Shown here one piece after another: positions 16,891 through 26,431 of a stretch of DNA of 64,000 nt. Below the pieces are notes generated by a model. It had not been told where the DNA came from. It saw only the letters and a list, made by a program, of their open reading frames with translations, and searched no databases. Within the stretch, counting starts at the first letter, position 1. Every line of letters begins with the position of its first letter. The DNA lies in assembly GCA_002069785.1 (NCBI GenBank), contig MWCA01000017.1, forward strand, positions 1 to 64,000, in the 5' to 3' direction. Source of the stretch: Lentisphaerae bacterium ADurb.Bin242. GTDB lineage: Bacteria > Verrucomicrobiota > Lentisphaeria > Victivallales > UBA1829. Position numbers and translations under genes: made by a program.

Positions 16891-18683
16891 ACTATTTTCA
16901 CTTTCAGCGCCTTGTCCGGAAATCGCGTCTCCTCCTTCCCCGGCTGAACCGCTTTTTCGGAAACAAAGGTTCCATTTTGCTTCTGTGCGTCCTGGTGGGC
17001 GTCGTGTCCGGACTGGGCGCCGTCTTCCTCAAAACCATGGCGCACAAATGCCATCGGCTGGTGTTCGGGGCGGCGGGAACCCTGCCCGGGGCGCCGTGGA
17101 TCTATCCGGCCCTTCCGGCCCTCGGCATCTTCGCATGCATTCTCATCGTCCGGCTGTTCTTCAAGAAAAGCCCCTACGACAAAAGTCTCGCCGGGGTCAT
17201 CACCGCCACCACCAACGGGACCAGCGACCTTCCGAAACATAAAATGTTCTCGCACATCATCACCAGCGGGCTCGCGGTCGGAACGGGAGCCTCCGCCGGA
17301 CTGGAAGCCCCGATCGCGCTGACAGGCTCGGCCATCGGCTCGAACACGGCGAAATTCTTCCGTCTCGGTCGGGAGTCGCGGACACTCCTTCTGGCGTGCG
17401 GCGGCGGAGCGGGAATTTCCGCAATCTTCAACAGTCCCGTGGCGGGCGCGCTGTTCGCATGCGAGATTCTGCTGCCGGCGTTCTCGGTTCCGGCGCTGGT
17501 TCCGCTGCTGATGGCGTCCGCAGCGGCGGCCGTGGTCTCCGAACTCTGCAATTCCTACAATCCGTTCATCCAGCTGAACACCGGCTGGACAGTGGTCAAT
17601 GTGCCGTATTACGTGTTCATCGGAGTGGCGGCGGGACTGGTTTCCGCAATGGTGATCCGGGTTTCCGTCTCGACAGCGAAACGGGCGGAAAAACAGAAAA
17701 ACGTCTGGCTGAAAGGCCTGCTCGGATGCCTCATCCTGTACGTCTTCTTTCTGCTGATGCCCGCCCTGAAGGGGGAAGGCTACACCTACATTTCCGCCCT
17801 GATCCAGGGCAGGGAAAGCGCTATTCCCGCCGACGGTCCGCTGGCGTTTCTGTTTCAGAATCCGTGGGCCCTGATTTTCCTGATCGGCCTTCTGGTATTC
17901 GCCAAACCGTTTGTTTCGGCGGTCTCCCTGGAAAGCGGAGGCGACGGCGGCATTTTCGGACCGTCCCTCTTCATCGGGGCCTTCCTCGGTTATTTCATCT
18001 CCAAATTCCTGAACATGACCGGAATCACGGTCATCGACCCGGTCAACTGCATCGCGGTGGGCATGGGCGGCGTGCTGGCGGGGGTGATGCACGCGCCCCT
18101 GACCGGGATGTTCCTGATCGCCGAACTCACCGGCGGCTACCGTCTGTTCGTGCCGCTGATGATCGTGGTGGCGATTTCCAGTTTCATCAGCAAACTTCTG
18201 GTCAAACACAACGTCTACAAGTCCATGATTGTGATGAAGGGCGGCGTTCCCGAGCAGAAGGACGAGGAAGTGATGCTGATGAACGCGAAGGTGCGCGACC
18301 TGATTGAACAAGACTACACGCCGGTCAAACAGACCGACACCCTCCGCATGCTGCTGAAAGCGGTCATGGATTCGCACCGCAACCTCTTCCCCGTTCTTTC
18401 CGAGGACGGTTCGCTGGCCGGAATCGTCCGGGTGAACGGCATCCGCAAATTCCTTTTCGATTTCGAACTCTACGACATGATCCTGGTGTTCGATGTAATG
18501 TCCGAAACCGGCCCCGTTCTGGACGCCGACGACTCCCTCAACGATGCCGCCCTGCTGTTCGACCATCTCGGTCTCTGGAACCTTCCGGTGGTCGAAAACG
18601 GCAGATACCTCGGATTCGTTTCCAAAGCGGGCGTATTCGACCGCTACCGGCGTATGCTCCGCGAAAAACCCGAGCTTTTCTGA
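16887..18683 (+). CDS. ClC-type chloride channel/transporter with C-terminal CBS domains
   Basis: A 598-residue protein. Residues 20-450 form the multi-helix ClC core, and 465-590 contain two CBS motifs (VRDLIEQDYTPVKQTDTLRMLLKAV, VMSETGPVLDADDSLNDAALLF). The gating-glutamate motif, usually GREGP, reads GLEAPI near residue 138: the glutamate and proline are kept but the flanking Arg and Gly are changed. GGDGGIFGPSLFIGAFLG matches the later selectivity segment. It could be a channel or a Cl-/H+ exchanger, and adenine nucleotide control through CBS is likely from family knowledge. It is translationally coupled to nrdR (4-bp overlap). Confidence 0.9.
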   Translation: MNYFHFQRLVRKSRLLLPRLNRFFGNKGSILLLCVLVGVVSGLGAVFLKTMAHKCHRLVFGAAGTLPGAPWIYPALPALGIFACILIVRLFFKKSPYDKSLAGVITATTNGTSDLPKHKMFSHIITSGLAVGTGASAGLEAPIALTGSAIGSNTAKFFRLGRESRTLLLACGGGAGISAIFNSPVAGALFACEILLPAFSVPALVPLLMASAAAAVVSELCNSYNPFIQLNTGWTVVNVPYYVFIGVAAGLVSAMVIRVSVSTAKRAEKQKNVWLKGLLGCLILYVFFLLMPALKGEGYTYISALIQGRESAIPADGPLAFLFQNPWALIFLIGLLVFAKPFVSAVSLESGGDGGIFGPSLFIGAFLGYFISKFLNMTGITVIDPVNCIAVGMGGVLAGVMHAPLTGMFLIAELTGGYRLFVPLMIVVAISSFISKLLVKHNVYKSMIVMKGGVPEQKDEEVMLMNAKVRDLIEQDYTPVKQTDTLRMLLKAVMDSHRNLFPVLSEDGSLAGIVRVNGIRKFLFDFELYDMILVFDVMSETGPVLDADDSLNDAALLFDHLGLWNLPVVENGRYLGFVSKAGVFDRYRRMLREKPELF

Positions 18684-18692
18684 AACAAAACA

Positions 18693-18721
18693 TTCGATTT
18701 TTTCATAATCCGATGTATAGT
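18693..18721 (+). promoter_or_regulatory. Promoter for ileS-trpS
   Basis: TTCGAT (18693-18698) and an extended -10 TGTATAGT (TATAGT at 18716-18721) with a 17-bp spacer, 51 bp before the ileS ATG. The leader is too short for a T-box. Confidence 0.5.
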
Positions 18722-18772
18722 AAACAGCTTCTGAATGTGCATCAACTGATATTTCAACATAGGAATGGGCTC

Positions 18773-21700
18773 ATGTTTAAGACAAGACCGGGACAGGTGA
18801 ACTTTCCGGAAGTCGAGCGGGATGTCCTCGATTTCTGGAAAAAAGACAAGGTTTTTCAAAAATCCGTCGAAAATCGAAAGGGCCGCGATGAGTTCGTCTT
18901 CTACGACGGACCGCCGTTCGCCACCGGCCTGCCCCACTACGGCCACCTTCTCGCCAGCACCATCAAGGACGTCGTTCCCCGCTACCAGACCATGCGCGGA
19001 AAATACTGCGAGCGAACCTTCGGATGGGACTGCCACGGCCTCCCCGTCGAATACGAAATGGAGAAGGAACTCAAGCTCTCCGGCAAGAAACAGATCGAGG
19101 AATTCGGCATCGGCAACTTCAACGAAGCCTGCCGCGGCATCGTGCTGCGCTACACCTCCGAGTGGGAAGTCATCGTGACCCGCCTGGGCCGCTGGGTCGA
19201 CTTCCAAAACGGCTACCGCACCATGGACACCCCCTATATGGAGTCCATCTGGAACGTCTTCAAGCGCCTCTGGGACGAGGGCCTGATCTACGAAGGCTAC
19301 AAGATCCTCCCCTACTGTCCGCGCTGTTCCACCCCGCTTTCCAACTTCGAAGCCAACCTCGGCTATCAGGAAGTCACCGATCCGGCCATCACCGTCCGCT
19401 TCAAGGTGCTCGGACAGGACAACACGTATTTCCTCGCGTGGACGACCACCCCGTGGACCCTCCCCTCGAACATGGCGCTGGCCGTCGGAACGGACATCGA
19501 CTACGTAAAGGTGAGCGACAACGGCGAGTTCTACATCCTTGCCAAAGCCCGCCTCGGCGCTTACTACAAGAAGGACGCCCTGCCGGAAATCGTCGCGGAA
19601 ATGAAAGGCTCCGCCCTCCGGGGCATGGAATATGAGCCGCTCTTCCCGTATTTCGCCGACCTCCGCGCAAAAGGCGCGTTCCGTGTCATCACCGCCGATT
19701 TCGTCAGCACCGAGGACGGCACGGGCATCGTTCACACCGCGCCCGGCTTCGGAGAAGACGACGCCGCGGCCGGCAAGGCGAACGGCATCCCGGACGTTTG
19801 CCCGATCGACGAAGAATGCCGTTTCACCGGCGTCGTTCCCGACTACGCCGGAATCTATGTGAAAGACGCCGACAAGGACATCATCCGCCGCCTCAAGGAG
19901 GAAGGAAAGCTTGTCCACCGCGGCACCGTCAGCCACAATTATCCCCATTGCTGGCGGGACGATTCCCCGCTGATCTACAAGGCAGTCTCCACCTGGTTCG
20001 TCAGCATCGACAAGATCAAGGACAAAATGCTCTCCGCCAACGCACGGATGTCCTGGGTCCCCGAACACATCAAGGAAGGACGTTTCGGCAAGTGGCTCGA
20101 AAACGCCCGCGACTGGGCGATCAGCCGCAACCGCTACTGGGGCTGCCCCCTGCCCGTCTGGCGCAACCCGGACACCGGGGAAACGGTCTGCATCGGTTCC
20201 GTCGCCGAGCTTGAAAAACTCTCCGGACAGAAGATCGCCGACATCCACAAGCATTTCGTGGACGACATCACGCTCCCGGGCAGAAACGGAACCGTCCTCA
20301 CCCGCGTGCCGGAAGTCCTCGACTGCTGGTTCGAAAGCGGCTCCATGCCCTACGCCCAGAACCACTATCCCTTCGAGAACAAGGAGCGTTTCGAGAAGAA
20401 CTTCCCCGCCGACTTCATCGCCGAGGGGCAGGACCAGACCCGCGGCTGGTTCTACACGCTGACCGTGCTCGCCGCCGCCCTCTTCGACAAGCCCGCCGCC
20501 ATGAACGTGATCGTCAACGGCATGATCCTGGCGGAGAACGGACAGAAGATGTCCAAGCGCCTGAAGAACTATCCGGACCCCCTGTACATCATCGAGACCT
20601 ACGGCGCCGACGCGCTCCGTCTCTTCCTTCTCGGCTCTCCCGTCGTGCGGGCGGAGGACCTCAAGTTCTCCGAGGAAGGCGTCAAGGAAGTCATGCGCGC
20701 GGTCATCCTGCCGGTCTGGAACTCCTACAGCTTCTTCACCACCTATGCGAATGTCGACAAGTGGGAGCCCGCGCCCGACGGCGCCGCACCCGCGAATCCC
20801 TCGAATCCCCTCGACCGCTGGATTCTCTCCTCGCTGGCCGACATGGTCGCCGAAATCCGCACCGCGATGGATTCCTTCCATCTCCAGAAAGCGGCGAACC
20901 GGTTTGAAAAGTTCGCGGACGACCTCACCAACTGGTATATCCGCCGCAGCCGCCGCCGTTTCTGGAAGAGCCAGAACGACGCTGATAAGAACGAGGCTTA
21001 CGCCACGCTCCATTACGTGCTGCTGACCTTCACCCAATGCGCCGCGCCGTTCATCCCGTTCATCACCGAGGAAATCTACCGCTCGCTCCGCACGGAATCC
21101 ATGCCGGAATCCGTCCACCTCTGCGATTTCCCCGAACCGGAAGTCCGGCGCCGCGACGCTTATCTCGAACAGCAGATGGACGCCACGATGAAGGCGGTCT
21201 CGCTCGGGCGTTTCCTCCGCACCCAGCGCAACCTCAAGGTCCGCCAGCCGCTCCGCCGCGCGATCCTGGTCTCCGGCGACAGCGACATCCGCAAGATGAT
21301 CGGGGAAACCGCCGACATCGTCGCCGAGGAGCTCAACGTCAAAAACATTTCGGTCCGCGCCGATGAAGAGGAACTGGTCAGGCTCTCCGCCAAGGCCAAT
21401 TTCAAAACCCTCGGCAAGCGCCTCGGCCCGCAGATGAAGGAAGCCGCCGCACGCATCCAGGAACTGCCGTCCGCTCAGATTGCGGCGGTCCTCCGCGGGG
21501 AAAAGGTAACGCTCACCCTCCAGTCCGGAACCGAACTGGTTCTCGACAAGGAGGACCTGAGCATCCTCCGCGAGGAAAAGCCCGGCCTCCCGGTCGCCTC
21601 CGAGGACGGCGTGACCATCGCGCTCGACACCGCGCTGGACGACGCCCTCCTCGACGAAGGCAACGCCCGCGAATTCGTCAGCAAAGTCCAGAATCTCCGC

Positions 21701-21898
21701 AAGGAAATGAATCTGGATGTTTCCGACCGCATCGTGATTTCTTTCAGCGGCACGCCCGAAATCGTCCGCGCCGTCGAAGGGTTCCGGGATTACATCGCCA
21801 ACGAGACGCTCGCCGTGGAAATCGTGTCCGACGCGGCCGCCGGAACCGAATTCGACCTCAACGGACACCTCTGCAAACTTTCTGTCAGAAAGGCGTGA
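18773..21898 (+). CDS. ileS: Isoleucyl-tRNA synthetase, long (eukaryote-like) type
   Basis: A 1041-residue class I synthetase that charges tRNA-Ile. The HIGH-type motif is PPFATGLPHYGHLL (HYGH at residues 55-58) and the KMSKR loop is at about 592-596 (GQKMSKRLKNYPDP). The editing domain and an anticodon-binding domain follow. The length, the FATGLPHYGH form and the C-terminal region without an obvious zinc ribbon point to the IleS2 (eukaryotic-like) clade, whose members are often mupirocin-insensitive (family knowledge, not tested). The ATG at 18773 is chosen over 18713 because AGGA precedes it and the conserved sequence begins there. Confidence 0.96.
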   Translation: MFKTRPGQVNFPEVERDVLDFWKKDKVFQKSVENRKGRDEFVFYDGPPFATGLPHYGHLLASTIKDVVPRYQTMRGKYCERTFGWDCHGLPVEYEMEKELKLSGKKQIEEFGIGNFNEACRGIVLRYTSEWEVIVTRLGRWVDFQNGYRTMDTPYMESIWNVFKRLWDEGLIYEGYKILPYCPRCSTPLSNFEANLGYQEVTDPAITVRFKVLGQDNTYFLAWTTTPWTLPSNMALAVGTDIDYVKVSDNGEFYILAKARLGAYYKKDALPEIVAEMKGSALRGMEYEPLFPYFADLRAKGAFRVITADFVSTEDGTGIVHTAPGFGEDDAAAGKANGIPDVCPIDEECRFTGVVPDYAGIYVKDADKDIIRRLKEEGKLVHRGTVSHNYPHCWRDDSPLIYKAVSTWFVSIDKIKDKMLSANARMSWVPEHIKEGRFGKWLENARDWAISRNRYWGCPLPVWRNPDTGETVCIGSVAELEKLSGQKIADIHKHFVDDITLPGRNGTVLTRVPEVLDCWFESGSMPYAQNHYPFENKERFEKNFPADFIAEGQDQTRGWFYTLTVLAAALFDKPAAMNVIVNGMILAENGQKMSKRLKNYPDPLYIIETYGADALRLFLLGSPVVRAEDLKFSEEGVKEVMRAVILPVWNSYSFFTTYANVDKWEPAPDGAAPANPSNPLDRWILSSLADMVAEIRTAMDSFHLQKAANRFEKFADDLTNWYIRRSRRRFWKSQNDADKNEAYATLHYVLLTFTQCAAPFIPFITEEIYRSLRTESMPESVHLCDFPEPEVRRRDAYLEQQMDATMKAVSLGRFLRTQRNLKVRQPLRRAILVSGDSDIRKMIGETADIVAEELNVKNISVRADEEELVRLSAKANFKTLGKRLGPQMKEAAARIQELPSAQIAAVLRGEKVTLTLQSGTELVLDKEDLSILREEKPGLPVASEDGVTIALDTALDDALLDEGNAREFVSKVQNLRKEMNLDVSDRIVISFSGTPEIVRAVEGFRDYIANETLAVEIVSDAAAGTEFDLNGHLCKLSVRKA

Positions 21899-21902
21899 CA
21901 TC

Positions 21903-22877
21903 ATGGCGAAACGAATCCTGACCGGAATCCAGCCGTCCGGCATCCTTCACATCGGAAACTACTTCGGCGCGATGAAATCCTCCATCGAGCTCCAGAACCA
22001 GAATCCGGGGGAAACCTATCTTTTCATCGCCGACCTCCATTCCCTGACGGTGAACCCGAAGCCGGAAGATTTGCGCATGCACGCGCAACGCCTCGCGCTC
22101 GATTACCTGGCTTGCGGTCTGGACCCGGAGAAGACCGCCTTTTTCCGGCAGTCCGACATTCCGGGCGTCTGCGAGCTCACCTGGATTCTCAACACCATCA
22201 CGGGCCTCGGCTTCCTCGAACGCGCCCACAGCTACAAGGACAAGATCGCCAAGGGCTTCATTCCCAACAACGGCCTCTTTTCCTATCCCGTGCTGATGGC
22301 GGCCGACATCCTGATCTACAAGTCCGACCAGGTGCCCGTCGGCAAGGACCAAAAACAGCATCTGGAAATGACCCGCGACCTCGCAATCAAATTCAACCAG
22401 ATGTACGGCGACGTCTTCGTCGTCCCCGAACCCATCATCAGCGAAGCGGTCGCCGTGGTCCCCGGCACGGACGGACAGAAGATGTCCAAGAGCTACAACA
22501 ACACCATCGAGCTTTTCGGCGAGGAAAAGGCCGTCCGCAAGAAAATCATGTCCATCCCCACCGACTCCACCCCGATGGAAGCGCCCAAGGACCCGGACAA
22601 ATGCAACATCTTCGCGCTGTACAGGCTTTTCGCCACACCCGAACAGACCGGAGCGCTAGCGTCCCGCTACCGTGCCGGAAATTTCGGTTACGGACACGCG
22701 AAACAGGCGCTGTTCGAAGCGTACATGGACTACTTCGCCTCCATGCGCAAACGCCGCGAAGAACTGGAGAAAAATCCCGGCTACATCCAGGAAGTTCTCC
22801 GGAAAGGGGCCGAACGGGCCAACCGGCTGGCGGAACAAACTCTGGACGAGGTCCGGAAAGCGGTCGGACTGCGCTGA
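21903..22877 (+). CDS. trpS: Tryptophanyl-tRNA synthetase
   Basis: A 324-residue class I synthetase that charges tRNA-Trp. GIQPSGILHIGNYFGA carries the HIGN version of the HIGH motif (residues 9-20), and GQKMSKSYNN the KMSKS loop (about 193-197). Length matches bacterial TrpRS. It starts 4 bp after ileS, so the two are cotranscribed; the ileS-trpS pairing is not a universal arrangement. Confidence 0.97.
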   Translation: MAKRILTGIQPSGILHIGNYFGAMKSSIELQNQNPGETYLFIADLHSLTVNPKPEDLRMHAQRLALDYLACGLDPEKTAFFRQSDIPGVCELTWILNTITGLGFLERAHSYKDKIAKGFIPNNGLFSYPVLMAADILIYKSDQVPVGKDQKQHLEMTRDLAIKFNQMYGDVFVVPEPIISEAVAVVPGTDGQKMSKSYNNTIELFGEEKAVRKKIMSIPTDSTPMEAPKDPDKCNIFALYRLFATPEQTGALASRYRAGNFGYGHAKQALFEAYMDYFASMRKRREELEKNPGYIQEVLRKGAERANRLAEQTLDEVRKAVGLR

Positions 22878-22937
22878 ATCCCGTCGGCGCGCCGTCCCGT
22901 TTTGCCGCTGAAAAAATACCGGGAGCGGAGAAACATC

Positions 22938-23702
22938 ATGAATTCCACGATCGAACGAATCCAGGCGGATTTGAAAAAACTGGGCGTGAAAGAAAACGAC
23001 AACCTTCTGGTGCATGCCTCCCTGCGTTCGCTGGGAGAAGTCCCGGGCGGAGCCGAAACCGTCATCCGAGGGCTTCTGGAAGCACTGGGACCGGAAGGCA
23101 CGCTGCTGTTTCCGACGCTGTCCTACCGGGACGTCAATTCCGATCATCCGGTGTTCGACGTGCTGAACACGCCGTGCTGCGTGGGGGCGCTCCCGGAATA
23201 TTTCCGGAAACGGCCCGGCACGGTCCGGAGCGTCTGTCCGACCCATTCGGTATCCGGTGTCGGCCGGAATGCGGAACGGCTGCTCGGAGATCATTGCAGG
23301 GACACGACGCCCTGCGGTCCGAATTCCCCCTTCCGCAAGCTCCGCGAACTGGGCGGCTGGATTCTGTTCATCGGCTGCGGGATTCACCCGAACACCTCCA
23401 TGCACGCGGTCGAAGAGCTGGTGGAGCCGGTTTATCTGTTCACGGACCAGCCGGTCGACTACCGCATTCTCCTTCCGGACGGCTCCGAAACGCGGATGCG
23501 GGTCCGCCGCCACAATTTCAAAGGATGGGCCCAGGCATACGCAAGATTGGACGGCCTCATGGACGAAACCCATCTGCGGCAGGGAAAAGTCCTCGAGGCC
23601 GACTGCCAGCTGATGGACGTCAAGGACATGTGGGAAAAGGCGCTGGCGGCGCTGAAAGAAAATCCGCTGTATTTTGTGCGCAAGCTCGAAGAAGGCGCAT
23701 GA
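22938..23702 (+). CDS. Aminoglycoside N(3)-acetyltransferase (AAC(3))-family protein
   Basis: A 254-residue acetyl-CoA-dependent transferase. Family landmarks are LLVHASLRSLGEVPGGAETVIRGLLEALGPEGTLLFPT at the N-terminus, PTHSVSGVGRNAERLLGDH in the middle (active-site His) and FIGCGIHPNTSMHAVEEL. The ATG at 22938 is preceded by GGGAGCGGAG; the in-frame ATG at 22902 lacks a site. Chromosomal members of the family occur widely without conferring resistance, and nothing nearby suggests a resistance island. A resistance role should not be assumed. It lies 60 bp after trpS. Confidence 0.8.
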   Translation: MNSTIERIQADLKKLGVKENDNLLVHASLRSLGEVPGGAETVIRGLLEALGPEGTLLFPTLSYRDVNSDHPVFDVLNTPCCVGALPEYFRKRPGTVRSVCPTHSVSGVGRNAERLLGDHCRDTTPCGPNSPFRKLRELGGWILFIGCGIHPNTSMHAVEELVEPVYLFTDQPVDYRILLPDGSETRMRVRRHNFKGWAQAYARLDGLMDETHLRQGKVLEADCQLMDVKDMWEKALAALKENPLYFVRKLEEGA

Positions 23703-23775
23703 GCCGCCGTCCTCTCTGTCGGGACATCCTTGAAACAAAAACGGAACTTTTCTGCGGGACGGCCCTTTTCCCGAT

Positions 23776-23804
23776 TTGCGAAAGCGGTTCGGGACGTGTA
23801 TATT
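23776..23804 (+). promoter_or_regulatory. Promoter for the tad-like operon (cpaB onward)
   Basis: TTGCGA (23776-23781) and TATATT (23799-23804) with a 17-bp spacer, followed by a leader of about 40 nt to the cpaB ATG at 23851. Confidence 0.6.
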
Positions 23805-23850
23805 CCCGGAGAAAGTACGTATTGCCAATCAATAGAACGGGGAAAATGAC

Positions 23851-24654
23851 ATGAAACAAAAACTGTTGCTCCTCGGAGCGGTTTTTTTCGGCGTGCTGGC
23901 GTTTATGTTCACCTTTCATCAGATCAGCCTGGAGAAGTCGAAGATCCAAGGTGGCGCCCACGACATGTATCTGATCCAGGTAACCCGCGACTTGGCGGAA
24001 AACGACAAAATCACCGAGGATTCCATCCGCGAAGTCAAAATCCGGCGTTTCCGCAACGCGAACGACGGCGGGCGCGAAATCGAATATGAAAAGAAAAACA
24101 TGGTGATCGGGCGGGAAGTCCGCTCCCTGATCCAGGCGGGTTCCCTCCTCCAGTGGACCGACCTGAAAACCTCCCTCTCTTCCGGCCGCAGCGGCCTGAC
24201 GTCGCTGGTCCGTCCGGGCTACCGCGCCATTTCCATTCCGGTGGACGCCACCAGTTCGGTCACGGGACTGGTCCAGCCGAACAACTACGTGGACCTGATC
24301 GGCACATTCCGCTTCCCGGACGCCCGCGGGGATTCCGCGCTCGACACCATCACCCTGACAATCCTCCAGCGGGTGCGCGTCATCGCCACCGGTTCGGACA
24401 TGGGGCTCCTGGTCGGCTCGGGCAATCAGGAGATGCGTTCCCGCGGCTACAGCACCGTGACGCTCGAACTGACCCCGAAAGAAGTGGAAATGATCATTTT
24501 CGCCACGCAGAAGGGGCGGATCACCCTGAGCCTGCGCAACTATGAGGAATCCGCCATCACCAAAGAGCTCCAGAGCGTGAACTGGGACTACCTCCAGAAA
24601 AACATCCTGAACTATACCCGCGAACGCGAAACCATGATGAAGTCGGGAAAATAA
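23851..24654 (+). CDS. cpaB: Flp pilus assembly protein CpaB
   Basis: A 267-residue inner-membrane-anchored periplasmic protein of the tad/Flp pilus machine. One N-terminal membrane segment (about residues 5-22) is followed by a SAF/CpaB domain: IQVTRDLAENDKITEDSIREVKI... and RPGYRAISIPVDATSSVTGLVQPNNYVDLIGTF. CpaB is thought to help secretin assembly or stability. It heads a run of same-strand genes (cpaB, FHA-cpaF, tadB, tadC, DUF192, FHA protein, PEGA lipoprotein). Secretin, CpaA, TadZ and pilin genes are not in this window. Confidence 0.85.
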   Translation: MKQKLLLLGAVFFGVLAFMFTFHQISLEKSKIQGGAHDMYLIQVTRDLAENDKITEDSIREVKIRRFRNANDGGREIEYEKKNMVIGREVRSLIQAGSLLQWTDLKTSLSSGRSGLTSLVRPGYRAISIPVDATSSVTGLVQPNNYVDLIGTFRFPDARGDSALDTITLTILQRVRVIATGSDMGLLVGSGNQEMRSRGYSTVTLELTPKEVEMIIFATQKGRITLSLRNYEESAITKELQSVNWDYLQKNILNYTRERETMMKSGK

Positions 24655-24676
24655 AACAGGGAACAGGGTTCGGAAC

Positions 24677-26431
24677 ATGTATGAAATCGCCATCCATTCC
24701 GGAAAAGAGCCGTTTCAGGCGAAACTGGTGCCGGGCGTATATCGGGTCGGGAGCAGCCCCGCATGCCATATTCAGCTCGAAGGACAAGGAGTCGCTCCGC
24801 GTCACTGTCAGCTGATCGTGGGGGACGACGACCTCAAAATCCTGGTTTTCGATCCCGCGTCCTTCCCGGTTTATCTGGACAAGTCGCCGCTGGGAACGGA
24901 GGCCGTCTCCGCCGATCCGGGGTCCGAACTTCAAATCGGGGATGTCGCCATCTCCCTGCTGGGACCCGAATCCGAACCGATCACGGAGGAATCCATTCAG
25001 CCGCCTCCCCCGCCGGCCGCCGCGCCGCCTCCGCCACCGGGTCCGGAAACGATGGAAAGCCTCCTCAAAGAGGAAGAGGCCGCCTCCCCCGCCGTCGCGG
25101 TGCTGAGAGTGTCCGGAGTGCCCTTCGAAAACCGCCCTCTCCTTCAGGAGATCAAAAAACGGGCTCATGTGGAGCTGATCAAACGCCTGAACCTCAAACG
25201 TCTGGCCATAGCGGGGGTCTCCGATGCCGAACTGAACCAGAAGGCCCGCAATACGATCGCCGAGATCGTGGATGAAATCTCCATCGCCCTGCCGCGCGGC
25301 ATCACCAAGAAGCTCATCGAGAAGGAACTGGTCAACGAGGCGATCGGACTGGGCCCGCTGGAAGACCTGCTCGCCATGCCGGAGATCAGCGAAATCATGG
25401 TGAACGGTCCCGACAAGATCTTCGTGGAATACAACGGACGCCTCCACCGGACCGATATGGCGTTCGCCGACAACAACCAGGTGGTCGCCGCAATCGAGCG
25501 GATCGTGTCGCCCCTGGGACGGCGCATCGACGAAAGCTCCCCGATGGTGGACGCCCGCCTGAAGGACGGTTCCCGCGTGAACGCAATCATCCCTCCGCTC
25601 TCCCTCGTGGGACCGACCATCACGATCCGGAAATTTTCCAAGACCCCTCTCCAGGTCGACGACCTCATCCGCTTCGGCTCCCTCTCCCGCGAGATCGCCA
25701 CGTTCCTGGACGTGTGCGTGAAGCTCCGCAAGAACATCATCATCTCCGGCGGAACGGGTTCCGGTAAAACGACCCTGCTGAACATCCTCAGCGGATTCCT
25801 CCCGGACACGGAACGGATCGTCACCATCGAAGACGCCGCGGAACTTCAACTGCGCCAGGAACATGTGGTCCGGCTGGAAGCCCGCCCCGCCAACATCGAA
25901 GGAAAAGGGGAAATCTCCATCCGGGACCTGGTGCGCAACGCCCTGCGCATGCGTCCGGACCGGATCGTGATCGGCGAGTGCCGCGGCGGAGAAGCCCTCG
26001 ACATGCTCCAGGCCATGAACACCGGACACGACGGCTCCCTCACCACCATCCACGCCAACTCCCCGCGCGATTGCCTGTCCCGGCTGGAAACCCTAGTCCT
26101 GATGGCCGGATTCGATCTTCCCCTGCGGGCCATCCGCGAGCAGATCGCGTCGGCCATCTCGATCATCGTCCAGATCACCCGGGAAAAGGACGGCACGCGC
26201 AAGGTGACGCACGTCAGCGAAATCACCAAGATGGAAGGGGAAATCATCACCATGCAGGACCTCTTCTCTTTCCGGCAGGACGGCTGGAGCAGCGATGGGA
26301 AAATCGTCGGGAAGTATGTCGCGACCGGGAGCATTCCGATGTTCATGGACGACATCAAACGGGCGGGACTCAATCTGGATATATCCTTGTTCAAACCGCC
26401 GGAAGTTCCGGTAGGAGGAATCCGGCGATGA
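24677..26431 (+). CDS. cpaF: Tad secretion ATPase CpaF with an N-terminal FHA-like domain
   Basis: A 584-residue fusion. Residues 1-95 resemble an FHA fold (GVYRVGSSPACHIQLEGQ...APRHCQL), but the phosphothreonine-contacting arginine of the usual GR motif is Ser, so binding may be lost. A proline-rich linker (about 110-130) follows. Residues 150-560 are CpaF, with Walker A GGTGSGKTT at about 358-366, RIVIGECRGGE and the HDGSLTTIHANS motif. CpaF hexamers power Flp pilus assembly. Most CpaF proteins lack an FHA domain. The stop overlaps the tadB start by 4 bp. Confidence 0.88.
   Translation: MYEIAIHSGKEPFQAKLVPGVYRVGSSPACHIQLEGQGVAPRHCQLIVGDDDLKILVFDPASFPVYLDKSPLGTEAVSADPGSELQIGDVAISLLGPESEPITEESIQPPPPPAAAPPPPPGPETMESLLKEEEAASPAVAVLRVSGVPFENRPLLQEIKKRAHVELIKRLNLKRLAIAGVSDAELNQKARNTIAEIVDEISIALPRGITKKLIEKELVNEAIGLGPLEDLLAMPEISEIMVNGPDKIFVEYNGRLHRTDMAFADNNQVVAAIERIVSPLGRRIDESSPMVDARLKDGSRVNAIIPPLSLVGPTITIRKFSKTPLQVDDLIRFGSLSREIATFLDVCVKLRKNIIISGGTGSGKTTLLNILSGFLPDTERIVTIEDAAELQLRQEHVVRLEARPANIEGKGEISIRDLVRNALRMRPDRIVIGECRGGEALDMLQAMNTGHDGSLTTIHANSPRDCLSRLETLVLMAGFDLPLRAIREQIASAISIIVQITREKDGTRKVTHVSEITKMEGEIITMQDLFSFRQDGWSSDGKIVGKYVATGSIPMFMDDIKRAGLNLDISLFKPPEVPVGGIRR

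Noticed and set aside
18644..21943. A 1099-codon open frame on the minus strand opposite ileS
   Set aside because: It mirrors the ileS frame, a consequence of GC-rich codon use. Its product is Asp/Val/Arg/Gly-rich without motifs, while the plus frame is a complete IleRS.
22938..23702. AAC(3)-family gene as an acquired aminoglycoside resistance gene
   Set aside because: No mobile element or other resistance gene is nearby and base composition is like the surroundings; chromosomal family members often confer no resistance.
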